Source of the DNA: an uncultured Bacilli bacterium
GTDB lineage: Bacteria > Bacillota_I > Bacilli_A > RF39 > UBA660
NCBI GenBank assembly: GCA_947587565.1
Contig: CANPYA010000048.1
Coordinates: 1-9,619 of the forward strand
Reading direction: 5' to 3'
DNA length: 9,619 bases
Made by a program: the position numbers and the translations under genes
The notes under the pieces: generated by a model
What the model was told of the DNA's origin: nothing
The model's input: only the letters and a program-made list of their open reading frames with translations
The model's database searches: none
Part shown: positions 1 through 7,429 of the stretch, piece after piece
Position numbering within the stretch: the first letter of the stretch is position 1
How the letters are laid out: every line of letters begins with the position of its first letter

Positions 1-713
1 CTTAGTTTATTACCCACTACTAAAGATGGTTTATTTAATTTAATAACCCGATTTTTAAAATTCTCTTTAATTATTTTGGTTGCTTCATCCATATTTAAGT
101 TCCCGATTAAAAAGATATCACAATTAGATTTAAATAAATCTAGGTAAGCTTCATATAAACTACTTGGGGTAATTTTTTCAATATCTTCTTTTGTCCCCAT
201 AACCCGGTAAGCACTTGGTGAATTAATATCCATCTTTTCTAAGGCGGTAGTAATAGCTAGTTTATCTACTGATTCTTTTAAACTTTCCACCTCTTCTAAA
301 ACACTCTTTTTCACAATATTAAAATTAGTTAAGTCAAATTCTTGATTTTTAACCCGGGGATTATTTAAAACTTCAAAAGGAAATTTTAAAATATTTTCTA
401 AATATTTCGGGTCGTTGATATATTCGGGCGCAATAAACTCTAAAACAAAAGAAATCGTAAATAAATTCCCAACTTTATTAGTTACCCCATAGAAAATCGA
501 TTTATATAATTCTTCTAAGCGAATCGCCATATCTTTTCTTCTTTGATATTTTTTTGAACAATCTGTTAAAATATCGGCTAGAAAAGTAAATATTGGCATC
601 TTTTCTTTTTCAACTTCCCGACTAAAAATTATTTCCATTCGTACAGTTTTAAATTTATCAGTTTTTACTGTATGAATTTGATATGAATTACAATCACATT
701 TTTTATATTCCAT
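1..713 (-). CDS. M16 peptidase-like protein of the YmfF/YfmF type, N-terminal part (3' end off the window)
   Basis: About 237 residues are visible; the frame is open to the window edge and the full family is usually a little over 400 residues. The start reads MEYKKCDCNSYQIHTVKTDK, followed by the pattern of M16-fold non-catalytic homologues: an early TDKFKT strand, an 'LADILTDCSKKYQRRKDMAIRLEELY' block around residues 44-70 and 'KEDIEKITPSSLYEAYLDLF' around 188-207, then a beta strand DIFLIGNL. The zinc motif HxxEH of active M16 peptidases is absent. This matches the paralogue that in Bacillus (YmfF) is linked to EF-P 5-aminopentanol modification, but that role is family knowledge and not shown here. 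The ATG at 713 has an AGAGGTG ribosome site four bases upstream. It lies 39 bp after dgt and could be co-transcribed with it. Arg is often CGG and Gly mostly GGG, unlike the surface genes. Confidence 0.75.
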   Translation of the reverse strand, partial: MEYKKCDCNSYQIHTVKTDKFKTVRMEIIFSREVEKEKMPIFTFLADILTDCSKKYQRRKDMAIRLEELYKSIFYGVTNKVGNLFTISFVLEFIAPEYINDPKYLENILKFPFEVLNNPRVKNQEFDLTNFNIVKKSVLEEVESLKESVDKLAITTALEKMDINSPSAYRVMGTKEDIEKITPSSLYEAYLDLFKSNCDIFLIGNLNMDEATKIIKENFKNRVIKLNKPSLVVGNKL

Positions 714-730
714 AGCACACCTCTAAAACT

Positions 731-739
731 ATTATAGCA
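731..739 (-). promoter_or_regulatory. Possible extended -10 promoter for the YmfF-type gene
   Basis: On the minus strand the 39-bp gap between dgt and the next gene contains TGCTATAAT, a perfect -10 hexamer with the TGn extension. No good -35 hexamer sits 17 bp upstream. Transcription would start near 724, giving a leader of only about 11 bases. In AT-rich DNA this could be chance, and readthrough from dgt is equally likely because no terminator is visible between them. Confidence 0.35.
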
Positions 740-752
740 CATTTACAATTAT

Positions 753-1871
753 TTATGAGTTTTTAATCCGGTTATATTCTTGAATTAAAAATTCATCAGT
801 CATTCCCGCAATATAATCAATTACTATCCGATTAACACTATTACTTTGATATTCTTTATTCATTTGTAAATAGTAATGATTATAGATTTTTTCAGAATCA
901 TCTTTATTTGTCAAAGCCTTCTTATAATAAGTAAATAATTTATTAAATACTTCTTTTAATTTAGCTACTTCTTCACTACTTAAAGCCTTATTATAGATAT
1001 TTTCATAATTAAATTTTTTTAAATTTACAATGGCCTTAAAAATCTCGGGACTTAATTCAATATAATTTTTATCATAACTATTTTTAATAATATCAACAAT
1101 TATGGTATTAACCATATTCCGGTTTTTAACCCCTAAAACATTTTTAATATCTAATGGTATATCTTCTTCCTTAATTATGTCTAATCTTATCGCATCTTCA
1201 ATATCTTTACCCAGGTATGCAATCATATCACTAATTCTTACGACACAACCTTCTAAAGTCATGGGTTTTAATTCTTTTAAGACATTTTTATCTTGATAAG
1301 ACTTATGATATTCTTCTAAAAATTCTTCTTTACTTTTTTCTTTTGGGGTATATTTTCCTAAAGCAAATTCCCCATTATGACACATAATAGCATCTAAAAC
1401 GGGAATCGTGATATTTAAACCGGCTCCATAATTTTCGACATCCATTAAAATCCTTACACTTTGAATATTATGATTAAAATAACCTTCATTATTATTTAAG
1501 CTAATTTCATTTAAAATACTTTCTCCAACATGACCAAAAGGGGTATGTCCTAAATCATGCCCTAAAGAAGCGGCTTCGATTAAATCTTCATTCAAATTTA
1601 AGGCTCTTCCAATGGTTCTTGCTATTTTACTAACAAATTGCACATGGGTCATTCTTCTACTCGTATGACTATTCTTAGCATGCGTAAATACTTGGGTTTT
1701 ATCTAAATAACGAGTATAGGCTAAAGAATAAAGAATTCTATCAATATCCCGGTAAAAAGAAGGTCGAAAATCACTATCCTCCTCTTTAAATCTAATTCCT
1801 TTTTCATAAGGGCAAGCATATTTACTTAACCCCTTAATTTCCATATTATTATTTATTTCGGTCTCTTGCAT
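753..1871 (-). CDS. dgt: dGTPase-family HD-domain triphosphohydrolase
   Basis: A 372-residue cytoplasmic enzyme of the deoxyguanosinetriphosphate triphosphohydrolase family, which cleaves dNTPs to deoxynucleoside and inorganic triphosphate and so trims dNTP pools. The HD metal site is complete: H76 in RRMTH, H105-D106 in GHDLGHTPFGHVGE, and D215 in RISDMIAYLGKDIEDA. The accessory family residues H109, H114, H134 and H165 are also in place. The N-terminal segment (RPSFYRDIDRILYSLAYTRYLDKTQVF, residues 36-62) and the SRRMTHVQ segment are typical of the family. I keep the first ATG rather than M10 because AGAGG lies seven bases upstream of it. That ATG overlaps the stop of the DUF1653 gene by one base (TAATG), so translation is probably coupled. 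Substrate preference within the family cannot be read from sequence; many members act on several dNTPs and some need a nucleotide activator. Confidence 0.9.
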   Translation of the reverse strand: MQETEINNNMEIKGLSKYACPYEKGIRFKEEDSDFRPSFYRDIDRILYSLAYTRYLDKTQVFTHAKNSHTSRRMTHVQFVSKIARTIGRALNLNEDLIEAASLGHDLGHTPFGHVGESILNEISLNNNEGYFNHNIQSVRILMDVENYGAGLNITIPVLDAIMCHNGEFALGKYTPKEKSKEEFLEEYHKSYQDKNVLKELKPMTLEGCVVRISDMIAYLGKDIEDAIRLDIIKEEDIPLDIKNVLGVKNRNMVNTIIVDIIKNSYDKNYIELSPEIFKAIVNLKKFNYENIYNKALSSEEVAKLKEVFNKLFTYYKKALTNKDDSEKIYNHYYLQMNKEYQSNSVNRIVIDYIAGMTDEFLIQEYNRIKNS

Positions 1872-2113
1872 TATTTAACCTCTTCAAAACGATATTTTTG
1901 TTCTACTTCAGGATATTTTTCTTTATCAACTAAACTAGCAAACATTTCATAAGGTCTTGCCCATTTTAAATGATCACCATATAAGGCTTCATAAATTACA
2001 ACTTTCTTGTATTCTTTGTCATTATTCGATTCAGAATCATAAACAATATCTAAAACTTTATAAAGTTTACCTTTAAAATGGCGATATGTTGCTCCAATTT
2101 TTATTTCTTGCAT
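1871..2113 (-). CDS. DUF1653 domain protein
   Basis: An 80-residue protein covering one DUF1653 domain almost end to end. The hallmarks are YRHFKGKLYKVLDI (residues 10-23), VVIYEALYGDHLKWARPYEMF (38-58) and a polar tail. The fold resembles a small beta barrel; the biochemical role of the family is not established, and I assign none. There is no signal peptide or membrane segment, so it is cytoplasmic. The ATG follows a perfect AGGAGG nine bases upstream, one of the strongest ribosome sites in the window. It is the first gene after a promoter-like sequence at 2141-2168, and its stop codon overlaps the dgt start. The one-base overlap suggests the two products are made together, perhaps for related roles in nucleotide or nucleic-acid metabolism (inference). 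Confidence 0.85.
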   Translation of the reverse strand: MQEIKIGATYRHFKGKLYKVLDIVYDSESNNDKEYKKVVIYEALYGDHLKWARPYEMFASLVDKEKYPEVEQKYRFEEVK

Positions 2114-2140
2114 TATTATTTACCTCCTAAATATAATTTT

Positions 2141-2168
2141 AATATAAGTAATACTTTAATTCAATCAA
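2141..2168 (-). promoter_or_regulatory. Probable sigma-A promoter of the DUF1653-dgt operon
   Basis: Minus strand: TTGATT (2168-2163), 16-bp spacer, TATATT (2146-2141). The predicted start is near 2134, about 20 bases upstream of the DUF1653 ATG. The -35 box directly abuts the U-tract of the preceding terminator, so the two operons are separated with no spare DNA. Hexamer matches are 4/6 and 5/6. Confidence 0.5.
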
Positions 2169-2199
2169 AAAATAATAAGTATTTCTACTTACTATTTTT
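2168..2199 (-). terminator. Intrinsic terminator of the surface/thioredoxin operon
   Basis: Minus-strand RNA forms a 14-bp stem (2199-2186 with 2181-2168) closed by a GAAA loop, with one G-U wobble and an immediate run of six U. The 5' arm covers the last codons of the thioredoxin-like gene and its TAG stop, so coding and terminator overlap. The stem is almost entirely A-U, yet long and nearly perfect. Confidence 0.8.
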
Positions 2200-2712
2200 C
2201 TTTCTTTTTAAAACAATTAATATAGCACTTCCAATAGTAATAACTACTAAAGGAATAATTAAATAAACTAAATAATTATGATTATTATATATATTTTTAT
2301 TTATTTTTTGACATTCTTTAACACTTAATTCTGTATTCAGAATATCACAATAATCATTATTTCCATATAAATCAATTATTTTAGTTAATTTTTTAACTAT
2401 TTTAGCATTAAATCCTTGATAGTAATTACTCCCGATAATTATTAATGGCAATTCATCTTTTTTAATATTTAATTTCTTTTTAGCATCTAAATATAAAGCA
2501 TTACTTTCGGAATATACCATTTCTAGATAATAGTTTTTATCAGCTTCTTTTTGTAAATATTCTTTAGCTTCTATACAATTCTTACAATCATCACTTGCCA
2601 ATAAATAGACTTTTAATTTTCCTTGAATTTCCGAATTAGTTACTGTTGCTTTAGTTAATAATGGATAAAACAACAAAATTGTTATTAATAAATATTTTAT
2701 TTTAGACATCAT
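2185..2712 (-). CDS. Membrane-anchored extracellular thioredoxin-fold protein with a CxxC motif
   Basis: 175 residues. The N-terminus (residues 1-22, MMSKIKYLLITILLFYPLLTKA) is a signal peptide. A thioredoxin-like domain follows: strand KVYLLAS, active-site-like C43-K-N-C46 at the start of a helix, then ELPLIIIG with P89 in the place of the conserved cis-proline. A second cysteine pair, C122 and C134, may form a structural or shuttle disulfide. A single membrane helix (about 148-168) and the basic tail KRKKNSK put the domain outside and the tail inside. This suits a small thiol-disulfide oxidoreductase; whether it oxidises, reduces or isomerises cannot be told. The ribosome site AAGGAG lies four bases before the first ATG and seven before the second (2709), so the second may be the real start. 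It lies downstream of the large surface gene behind a hairpin, with no promoter of its own visible. Confidence 0.7.
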   Translation of the reverse strand: MMSKIKYLLITILLFYPLLTKATVTNSEIQGKLKVYLLASDDCKNCIEAKEYLQKEADKNYYLEMVYSESNALYLDAKKKLNIKKDELPLIIIGSNYYQGFNAKIVKKLTKIIDLYGNNDYCDILNTELSVKECQKINKNIYNNHNYLVYLIIPLVVITIGSAILIVLKRKKNSK

Positions 2713-2727
2713 TTCTCTCCTTTATTT

Positions 2728-2763
2728 AAAAAGGCATAATGTTTTAAACATTACACCCTTTTT
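2728..2763 (-). terminator. Hairpin between the large surface gene and the thioredoxin-like gene; partial or bidirectional terminator
   Basis: TAATGTTT (2737-2744) and AAACATTA (2746-2753) form the upper stem. After a small CA/CA mismatch, AAAAAGG (2728-2734) pairs with CCTTTTT (2757-2763). In minus-strand RNA the 3' arm ends in CCUUUUU, and the mirror image has six T on the plus strand, so it could act both ways. The next ribosome site starts within ten bases and no promoter is seen between, so it probably only lowers downstream expression. Confidence 0.65.
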
Positions 2764-2765
2764 TA

Positions 2766-5700
2766 TTATTCACTTTGAACTTTTTGAATATCAGTTCCGC
2801 CATCATTTGCAAGTGTATCTTTTTCTTCATCATTAATTAAGTATTTAACTGTTACATTAGTATGATTTTTAGTTCTAATAGTAATACCCCCAAATGTTTT
2901 ATGGTCACTATTAGCTTCAACAAATAATTTTGTATTATTACCACTTTCCGTTTCTAATGTAGCTGTTTTACCACTAGCCTCTTTTAGTAATTTAACATAA
3001 TACTTATTACCATTATTTTCTCTATTACTTGGTGTATTAGATGAAATTCTAATTGTTGGATTACCAGCAGCAAATGTTTTTATGATAATATCACTATAAT
3101 CTTCACTTGCATTTTTAGCATAAAATGAATTTAGATTTATTATTGAATTATCAGCAAGTGGTCCATCAATATTAATATAATTTTGAACATTACCTTTAAA
3201 ATCAGACCATCTAATATTTGCTCTTATACTAGTTTCATCAGTAATTTTAAGAGCATTTGCTACAGCAACAGAACCAGTATAGTTTATTACTGAACTTAAG
3301 AATTCAAAATCATTTTCTTTAACATTTATTACTGCTCCATCATTAGTTGAAGCATCACTTGCATTAATTGTTAAATTTTGAATCACTACATTACTAGCAG
3401 TAATATTTATGGCTTTTACATTTAATTGTCTTTTTTTATCAATTGGATTTTTACCAATTATTGTTACTGCTCTATTTATAGTTAAAACACCATCAGGTAA
3501 TACTTGTTCATCAGTAACTTTTGTTAAATCTAGTGAATTAGTATCAACATATATTACTCTTTTACTACCCTTTAATTCACTTATAAAATCTGAAACATTA
3601 TCAACATGGACAGCATTACTTTTAACACTAATACAAAATGAAGGATAATATTCGGCATCAGCATAAGCTTTTGGCAATGGATTAGATGAATCATATAAAT
3701 CTTTTGGTTTATTAGTTGAACATGATGTATCATCATCAGTAGCAAAGACATCTTTTGCTACACTAGTTGAATAACCAATATTTGTATAATGTTCACCATC
3801 ATAGTCAAATTCTTTGAAAGTTTTTAAAAATTCATCTTCATCTGTAGGTAATTTTGGACTTTCGCCAGCTTTAGCATATCTTGTAAATGGGAATTTAACT
3901 CTACTTTTAAAATTAGTAAATGTTATTGTATAAATATGGGAATTCTTTTCTTGATTATAATAATTAACATATTCGTATGAAGAGTCTTTTTCTTTTTTAT
4001 CACTATGACTTGATTTGTCAGCTAAATCTTCATAATCCGTAATCTTTTCTTTAATTACTTTATTTGCCGTATATCCGTTATTTTTTAAATTAATTGTTGC
4101 TGTTGTATCATTTTTAACTTGAACAGCAGGAATATCATATTTTTCAGTTTCAAAAGTTAAATTATCAATATTAACAGTTGCAACGGCATTTCCTTCTACT
4201 CTAAATGCTGCCTCTGTTAAACCTGCAACTTCTAAGTGATCAAAAGTAACTGGACCATATTTAATATCAAACATTGTTGCAATACCATTACCAGTTAAAC
4301 TTTTTGATGCATTATTATCGCCTTTAATAGTAACTCGTCTATTGACTACAAAAGGACTAGCTATATTTGCAATATCATTAGCAATCAAGATTTCTTGAAC
4401 TTTAGATTTAGTTTCTCTATTACTTAAAATATCTCTTAATTCTTCCTCAGTTTTTACAATTAGATATTTTGATTCAAATGTAAATTTATAGTCACTATTT
4501 GAATTTTCTAAAGTTACTGTATTATCTAAAGCACCAATTACTAAGGAATAAGAATTATTAGCACTATTAGCAATATCTGAAATAGTTGTAGTATTTGCTT
4601 TTTCTTCTGTTAACAATTCTTTATATAAATTTTCAGCAGCACTTGCTATATTATCTTTTGATTCATTAGCATTAAATGTTACAGTTTTTTCTTCATTAAT
4701 TTTTAAAGTAATATCTTTAATTTCACCTTTTCCTAAAACTTCTGCTATTTTTTCAGGAATGATTGTTTTATTTAAATCACTTAATAAAGTATGTGGTTCT
4801 TTAACATCAATAGTTATATTATTTCCTGATTTACTAAATGTATAATTAACATTTTTATTAGTGTTATTTATTTCATTAATTACAGCTTGAATATATGCAT
4901 CAGCATCTAAAGTCCAATGGGCAGTTAATGTTAGATTTTTGTCTAATGTTTTAGTTTCTAATTCAGCATTATTTAAAGCAACTTTTTCTTCGCCATCATA
5001 CCAACCTGCAAAAGTATGATAAGGAACAGTGTCTAATTCAGGAACATTAGAACCAATTTTATCGCCAATATATAAATTTTCATTAAAAGTCTTATTAGTT
5101 TTAGCACCATTCTCATCTAAAAAATTATAAGTAATAGATGCTTTAGGTTCAAATGTAACACCTGCACATGGTATTGTATATTCTTTTTCTATATATTCAT
5201 AATTACCTTGACCATCAAAATCAACTTTATATGTTATTGGAGTCTTATTAACATTATCTAATCTAAATAATACTGCATCATAGAAGGTTGTAATTGGTGT
5301 TTGTTCTACAAAATTACCATCACCTTTATCAATATATAATCTCCAGTTACTAGAATATTTTTGAGTTTCTGGAACGATTACTTTAATTGCTACAAAATAA
5401 CCAGTTGATTTATCATTATAATCAGCAGCACTTAAAAGAGTTTGTTCTTTTACTATTCCTTGAATTCCTTGATTATGGTCTTCAGGAGATACATAAGTCA
5501 CATTAGTTAAGTCTTTATTATAACCATATGTTGTAGTTAATTTATTCTTAGCTTCTTGATTTATAACACCATCATGTTCATAATATTCAGCACTAAAGTC
5601 AATGATTTGATATTGTACACCAGTTGATTCTTTTTGAAATTTTAAACCAGTATCAGTCCAATTAAAAGTATAAGTCACTGCTTCATATTCTTCAGATTCA

Positions 5701-7415
5701 CCATCTAAATCAACAGTTATAGCAAATTCTTTAGTTGAATCTTCAGGATTAAGCATTACTAAAACATAAACTTTATTTTGACCTTCAACTTTGTTTACCA
5801 TTTTAGCATTATCAGGTATTGTAATTTCAGTACTATCTTTAATTTGTTCTGCTAAATTCAAAGTAAGACCTAAATAATAATTAGTTGGTTCGGTAAATGT
5901 ATCAGCTTTAATACTATTATATATTGGTAATAAACCTGTTATAGTTACATTATTTTTATCTATATTAAATTTAGTATTATAACCATTTACAGTACTTAAA
6001 TCATAATCAAAACTAGTTTTTAATTGTTCTTTAGCATCTGCATCATTGTCTATTTCTTCAACTGTTAATGATGTTTCTTTTACTAATTTTAAATCTGTAA
6101 AATCAAAAGTATAAGTTACTTCATCATAAGCTTTACATTTATCTTCTTCACAATCACCATCAGCATCTACTTTTACCTCAAATGTTTTTCCCGCCTCAAG
6201 ATTTATTTTATGTAAAACTGTTAAAGTTCCATCATCATTAAAGCTACTATAACCAATTGTTTTAGTTTTTCCAGTACCATTAGGTAAAGTTACTTTTACA
6301 TCTTCTGTTAAATTTTCCACTTTAAGAGTATAAACAAAATAATAACCATCAGGAGTTGCAAATACCCCATCATGTAAAGTTTGTTGTTTTACTTTACCAG
6401 TGACATTAAATTTATAATTATTTGCTGGTGTTATATTATATGAATCTTCTATTGTATAATCCCAACTATTTAAGTCAGCAATATCTTTTTGATTCTCTGC
6501 TCTATCACCAACAGTAACTTTTGTTTCACCTTCAAATTTTAATTTTGACCAATCAATTGTTAATGTTGTTGCTTTGTAATCTTCACCAGCACCATCTAAA
6601 TCAATTTCTAAAGTTGATATTTTTTCTTTAGCATCAGGACTTAAAGCAATTAATAAAGTAAGGCCTTTTTTATCACCATCTCTAACTTCAAATTCTAATT
6701 TTTTACCATTAGGATCTTTAATATTCCAACTTTTACCAATAATTGTTGGGTCATAACCTTCTGGTACTTCCATTTCAAATACTATACCTAAAAAATATTT
6801 TAATGATGCATCACCATATTTTTCACCAATAGTTGTATTTTTTAATGCAACACCAGTTACATTTAATGTATTATTACTTGCATCATAATCAAATTTTAAA
6901 GTATTATCATTTGCTGTAAAACCATATTCACTAAATTTTTCAGTATATTGTGAATCAAAATCTTTAAATATGACATTTTCTTTATTTATTTTTGTTTCTT
7001 CTGGTATGAAATTATAATCAATATACCGAATATCTAATTCTGTATCATCTGTTAACTCTGTTGTTCCTACTAAATTTTTAGATTGAATTTCCCAAGCAGT
7101 AAAACTTCCTGTATTCTCATCTCTATCTCGACTTATTCTATTAATAGTCATAGCATCATAAGCTGCTTGTGAATAATCTTTGCCTTCGCCAGCAACACTA
7201 ATTGTTTTAGCTGCTAACATAAAATCTTGAATTTGTAATTCATGCTTATTTGTAAAAGCATAATTACCAATAACATATATTTCTCTTGCTCCACTTACTC
7301 TTTCTTCAACTTCTTTTTCCAATTCAGAAACTGTCATTTTCTTGGCATAAGTTGGAGTTATAAAAACAAATAAGAGAAATAAACCAATAATTATTTTTTT
7401 AATTTTATCTTTCAT
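2766..7415 (-). CDS. Very large secreted multidomain surface protein (four tandem repeats, InlB-type repeat, beta-helix-like regions)
   Basis: 1549 residues; I do not recognise a named gene. Residues 1-24 are a signal peptide, probably cut after TPTYA. Residues 25-144 match nothing I know. About 145-756 hold four tandem ~150-residue units, each with a 'YFLGI/YYFVY/YYLGL/YFVAI' strand, a 'DLDGxxEDY' acidic turn and a closing 'TYTFDFTDLKL'-type strand; they look like all-beta adhesin modules. About 757-835 is an InlB/Listeria-Bacteroides repeat (FAGWYDGEE ... LTAHWT). About 990-1115 and 1270-1470 alternate short hydrophobic strands with Asn and Thr (VTIKGDNN, VVIQNLTINAS), as in right-handed beta-helices. 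There is no LPxTG, membrane helix, choline-binding or SLH motif at the C-terminus, so attachment is unexplained. Only five cysteines occur (C422, C427, C750, C1232, C1261). The ribosome site AAAGGA is eight bases before the ATG, fourteen bases after the upstream gene. Likely an adhesin or surface-layer component (inference). Confidence 0.8.
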   Translation of the reverse strand: MKDKIKKIIIGLFLLFVFITPTYAKKMTVSELEKEVEERVSGAREIYVIGNYAFTNKHELQIQDFMLAAKTISVAGEGKDYSQAAYDAMTINRISRDRDENTGSFTAWEIQSKNLVGTTELTDDTELDIRYIDYNFIPEETKINKENVIFKDFDSQYTEKFSEYGFTANDNTLKFDYDASNNTLNVTGVALKNTTIGEKYGDASLKYFLGIVFEMEVPEGYDPTIIGKSWNIKDPNGKKLEFEVRDGDKKGLTLLIALSPDAKEKISTLEIDLDGAGEDYKATTLTIDWSKLKFEGETKVTVGDRAENQKDIADLNSWDYTIEDSYNITPANNYKFNVTGKVKQQTLHDGVFATPDGYYFVYTLKVENLTEDVKVTLPNGTGKTKTIGYSSFNDDGTLTVLHKINLEAGKTFEVKVDADGDCEEDKCKAYDEVTYTFDFTDLKLVKETSLTVEEIDNDADAKEQLKTSFDYDLSTVNGYNTKFNIDKNNVTITGLLPIYNSIKADTFTEPTNYYLGLTLNLAEQIKDSTEITIPDNAKMVNKVEGQNKVYVLVMLNPEDSTKEFAITVDLDGESEEYEAVTYTFNWTDTGLKFQKESTGVQYQIIDFSAEYYEHDGVINQEAKNKLTTTYGYNKDLTNVTYVSPEDHNQGIQGIVKEQTLLSAADYNDKSTGYFVAIKVIVPETQKYSSNWRLYIDKGDGNFVEQTPITTFYDAVLFRLDNVNKTPITYKVDFDGQGNYEYIEKEYTIPCAGVTFEPKASITYNFLDENGAKTNKTFNENLYIGDKIGSNVPELDTVPYHTFAGWYDGEEKVALNNAELETKTLDKNLTLTAHWTLDADAYIQAVINEINNTNKNVNYTFSKSGNNITIDVKEPHTLLSDLNKTIIPEKIAEVLGKGEIKDITLKINEEKTVTFNANESKDNIASAAENLYKELLTEEKANTTTISDIANSANNSYSLVIGALDNTVTLENSNSDYKFTFESKYLIVKTEEELRDILSNRETKSKVQEILIANDIANIASPFVVNRRVTIKGDNNASKSLTGNGIATMFDIKYGPVTFDHLEVAGLTEAAFRVEGNAVATVNIDNLTFETEKYDIPAVQVKNDTTATINLKNNGYTANKVIKEKITDYEDLADKSSHSDKKEKDSSYEYVNYYNQEKNSHIYTITFTNFKSRVKFPFTRYAKAGESPKLPTDEDEFLKTFKEFDYDGEHYTNIGYSTSVAKDVFATDDDTSCSTNKPKDLYDSSNPLPKAYADAEYYPSFCISVKSNAVHVDNVSDFISELKGSKRVIYVDTNSLDLTKVTDEQVLPDGVLTINRAVTIIGKNPIDKKRQLNVKAINITASNVVIQNLTINASDASTNDGAVINVKENDFEFLSSVINYTGSVAVANALKITDETSIRANIRWSDFKGNVQNYINIDGPLADNSIINLNSFYAKNASEDYSDIIIKTFAAGNPTIRISSNTPSNRENNGNKYYVKLLKEASGKTATLETESGNNTKLFVEANSDHKTFGGITIRTKNHTNVTVKYLINDEEKDTLANDGGTDIQKVQSE
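5148..6983 (-). repeat. Four tandem ~150-codon repeats inside the large surface gene
   Basis: Protein-level repeats of about residues 145-295, 296-443, 444-595 and 596-756. They share the order: N-terminal polar segment, 'NVTG/FNVTGKVKQQTL/VTITGLLP/GIQGIVKEQTL' motif, long central strand, acidic DLDG/DADGD/DFDGQG turn, 'Y-E-x-x-T-Y-T-F/I' strand. Units 2 and 4 share KQQTL/KEQTL. Identity is low, so the array is old and not a recent DNA duplication. Confidence 0.6.
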
Positions 7416-7429
7416 ATACTAATTCCTTT

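Noticed and set aside
1102..1296. Plus-strand open frame opposite dgt
   Set aside because: It lies fully inside dgt on the other strand, has no ribosome site and a composition explained by the antisense of an AT-rich gene.
2078..2266. Plus-strand open frame across the terminator and promoter region
   Set aside because: It crosses the terminator and two real genes on the opposite strand and has no ribosome site.
2766..2850. Sortase signal at the end of the large surface protein
   Set aside because: The last residues have no LPxTG-like motif, hydrophobic helix or basic tail.
3409..3648. Plus-strand open frame opposite the large surface gene
   Set aside because: Antisense shadow of the long coding frame, no homology recognised.
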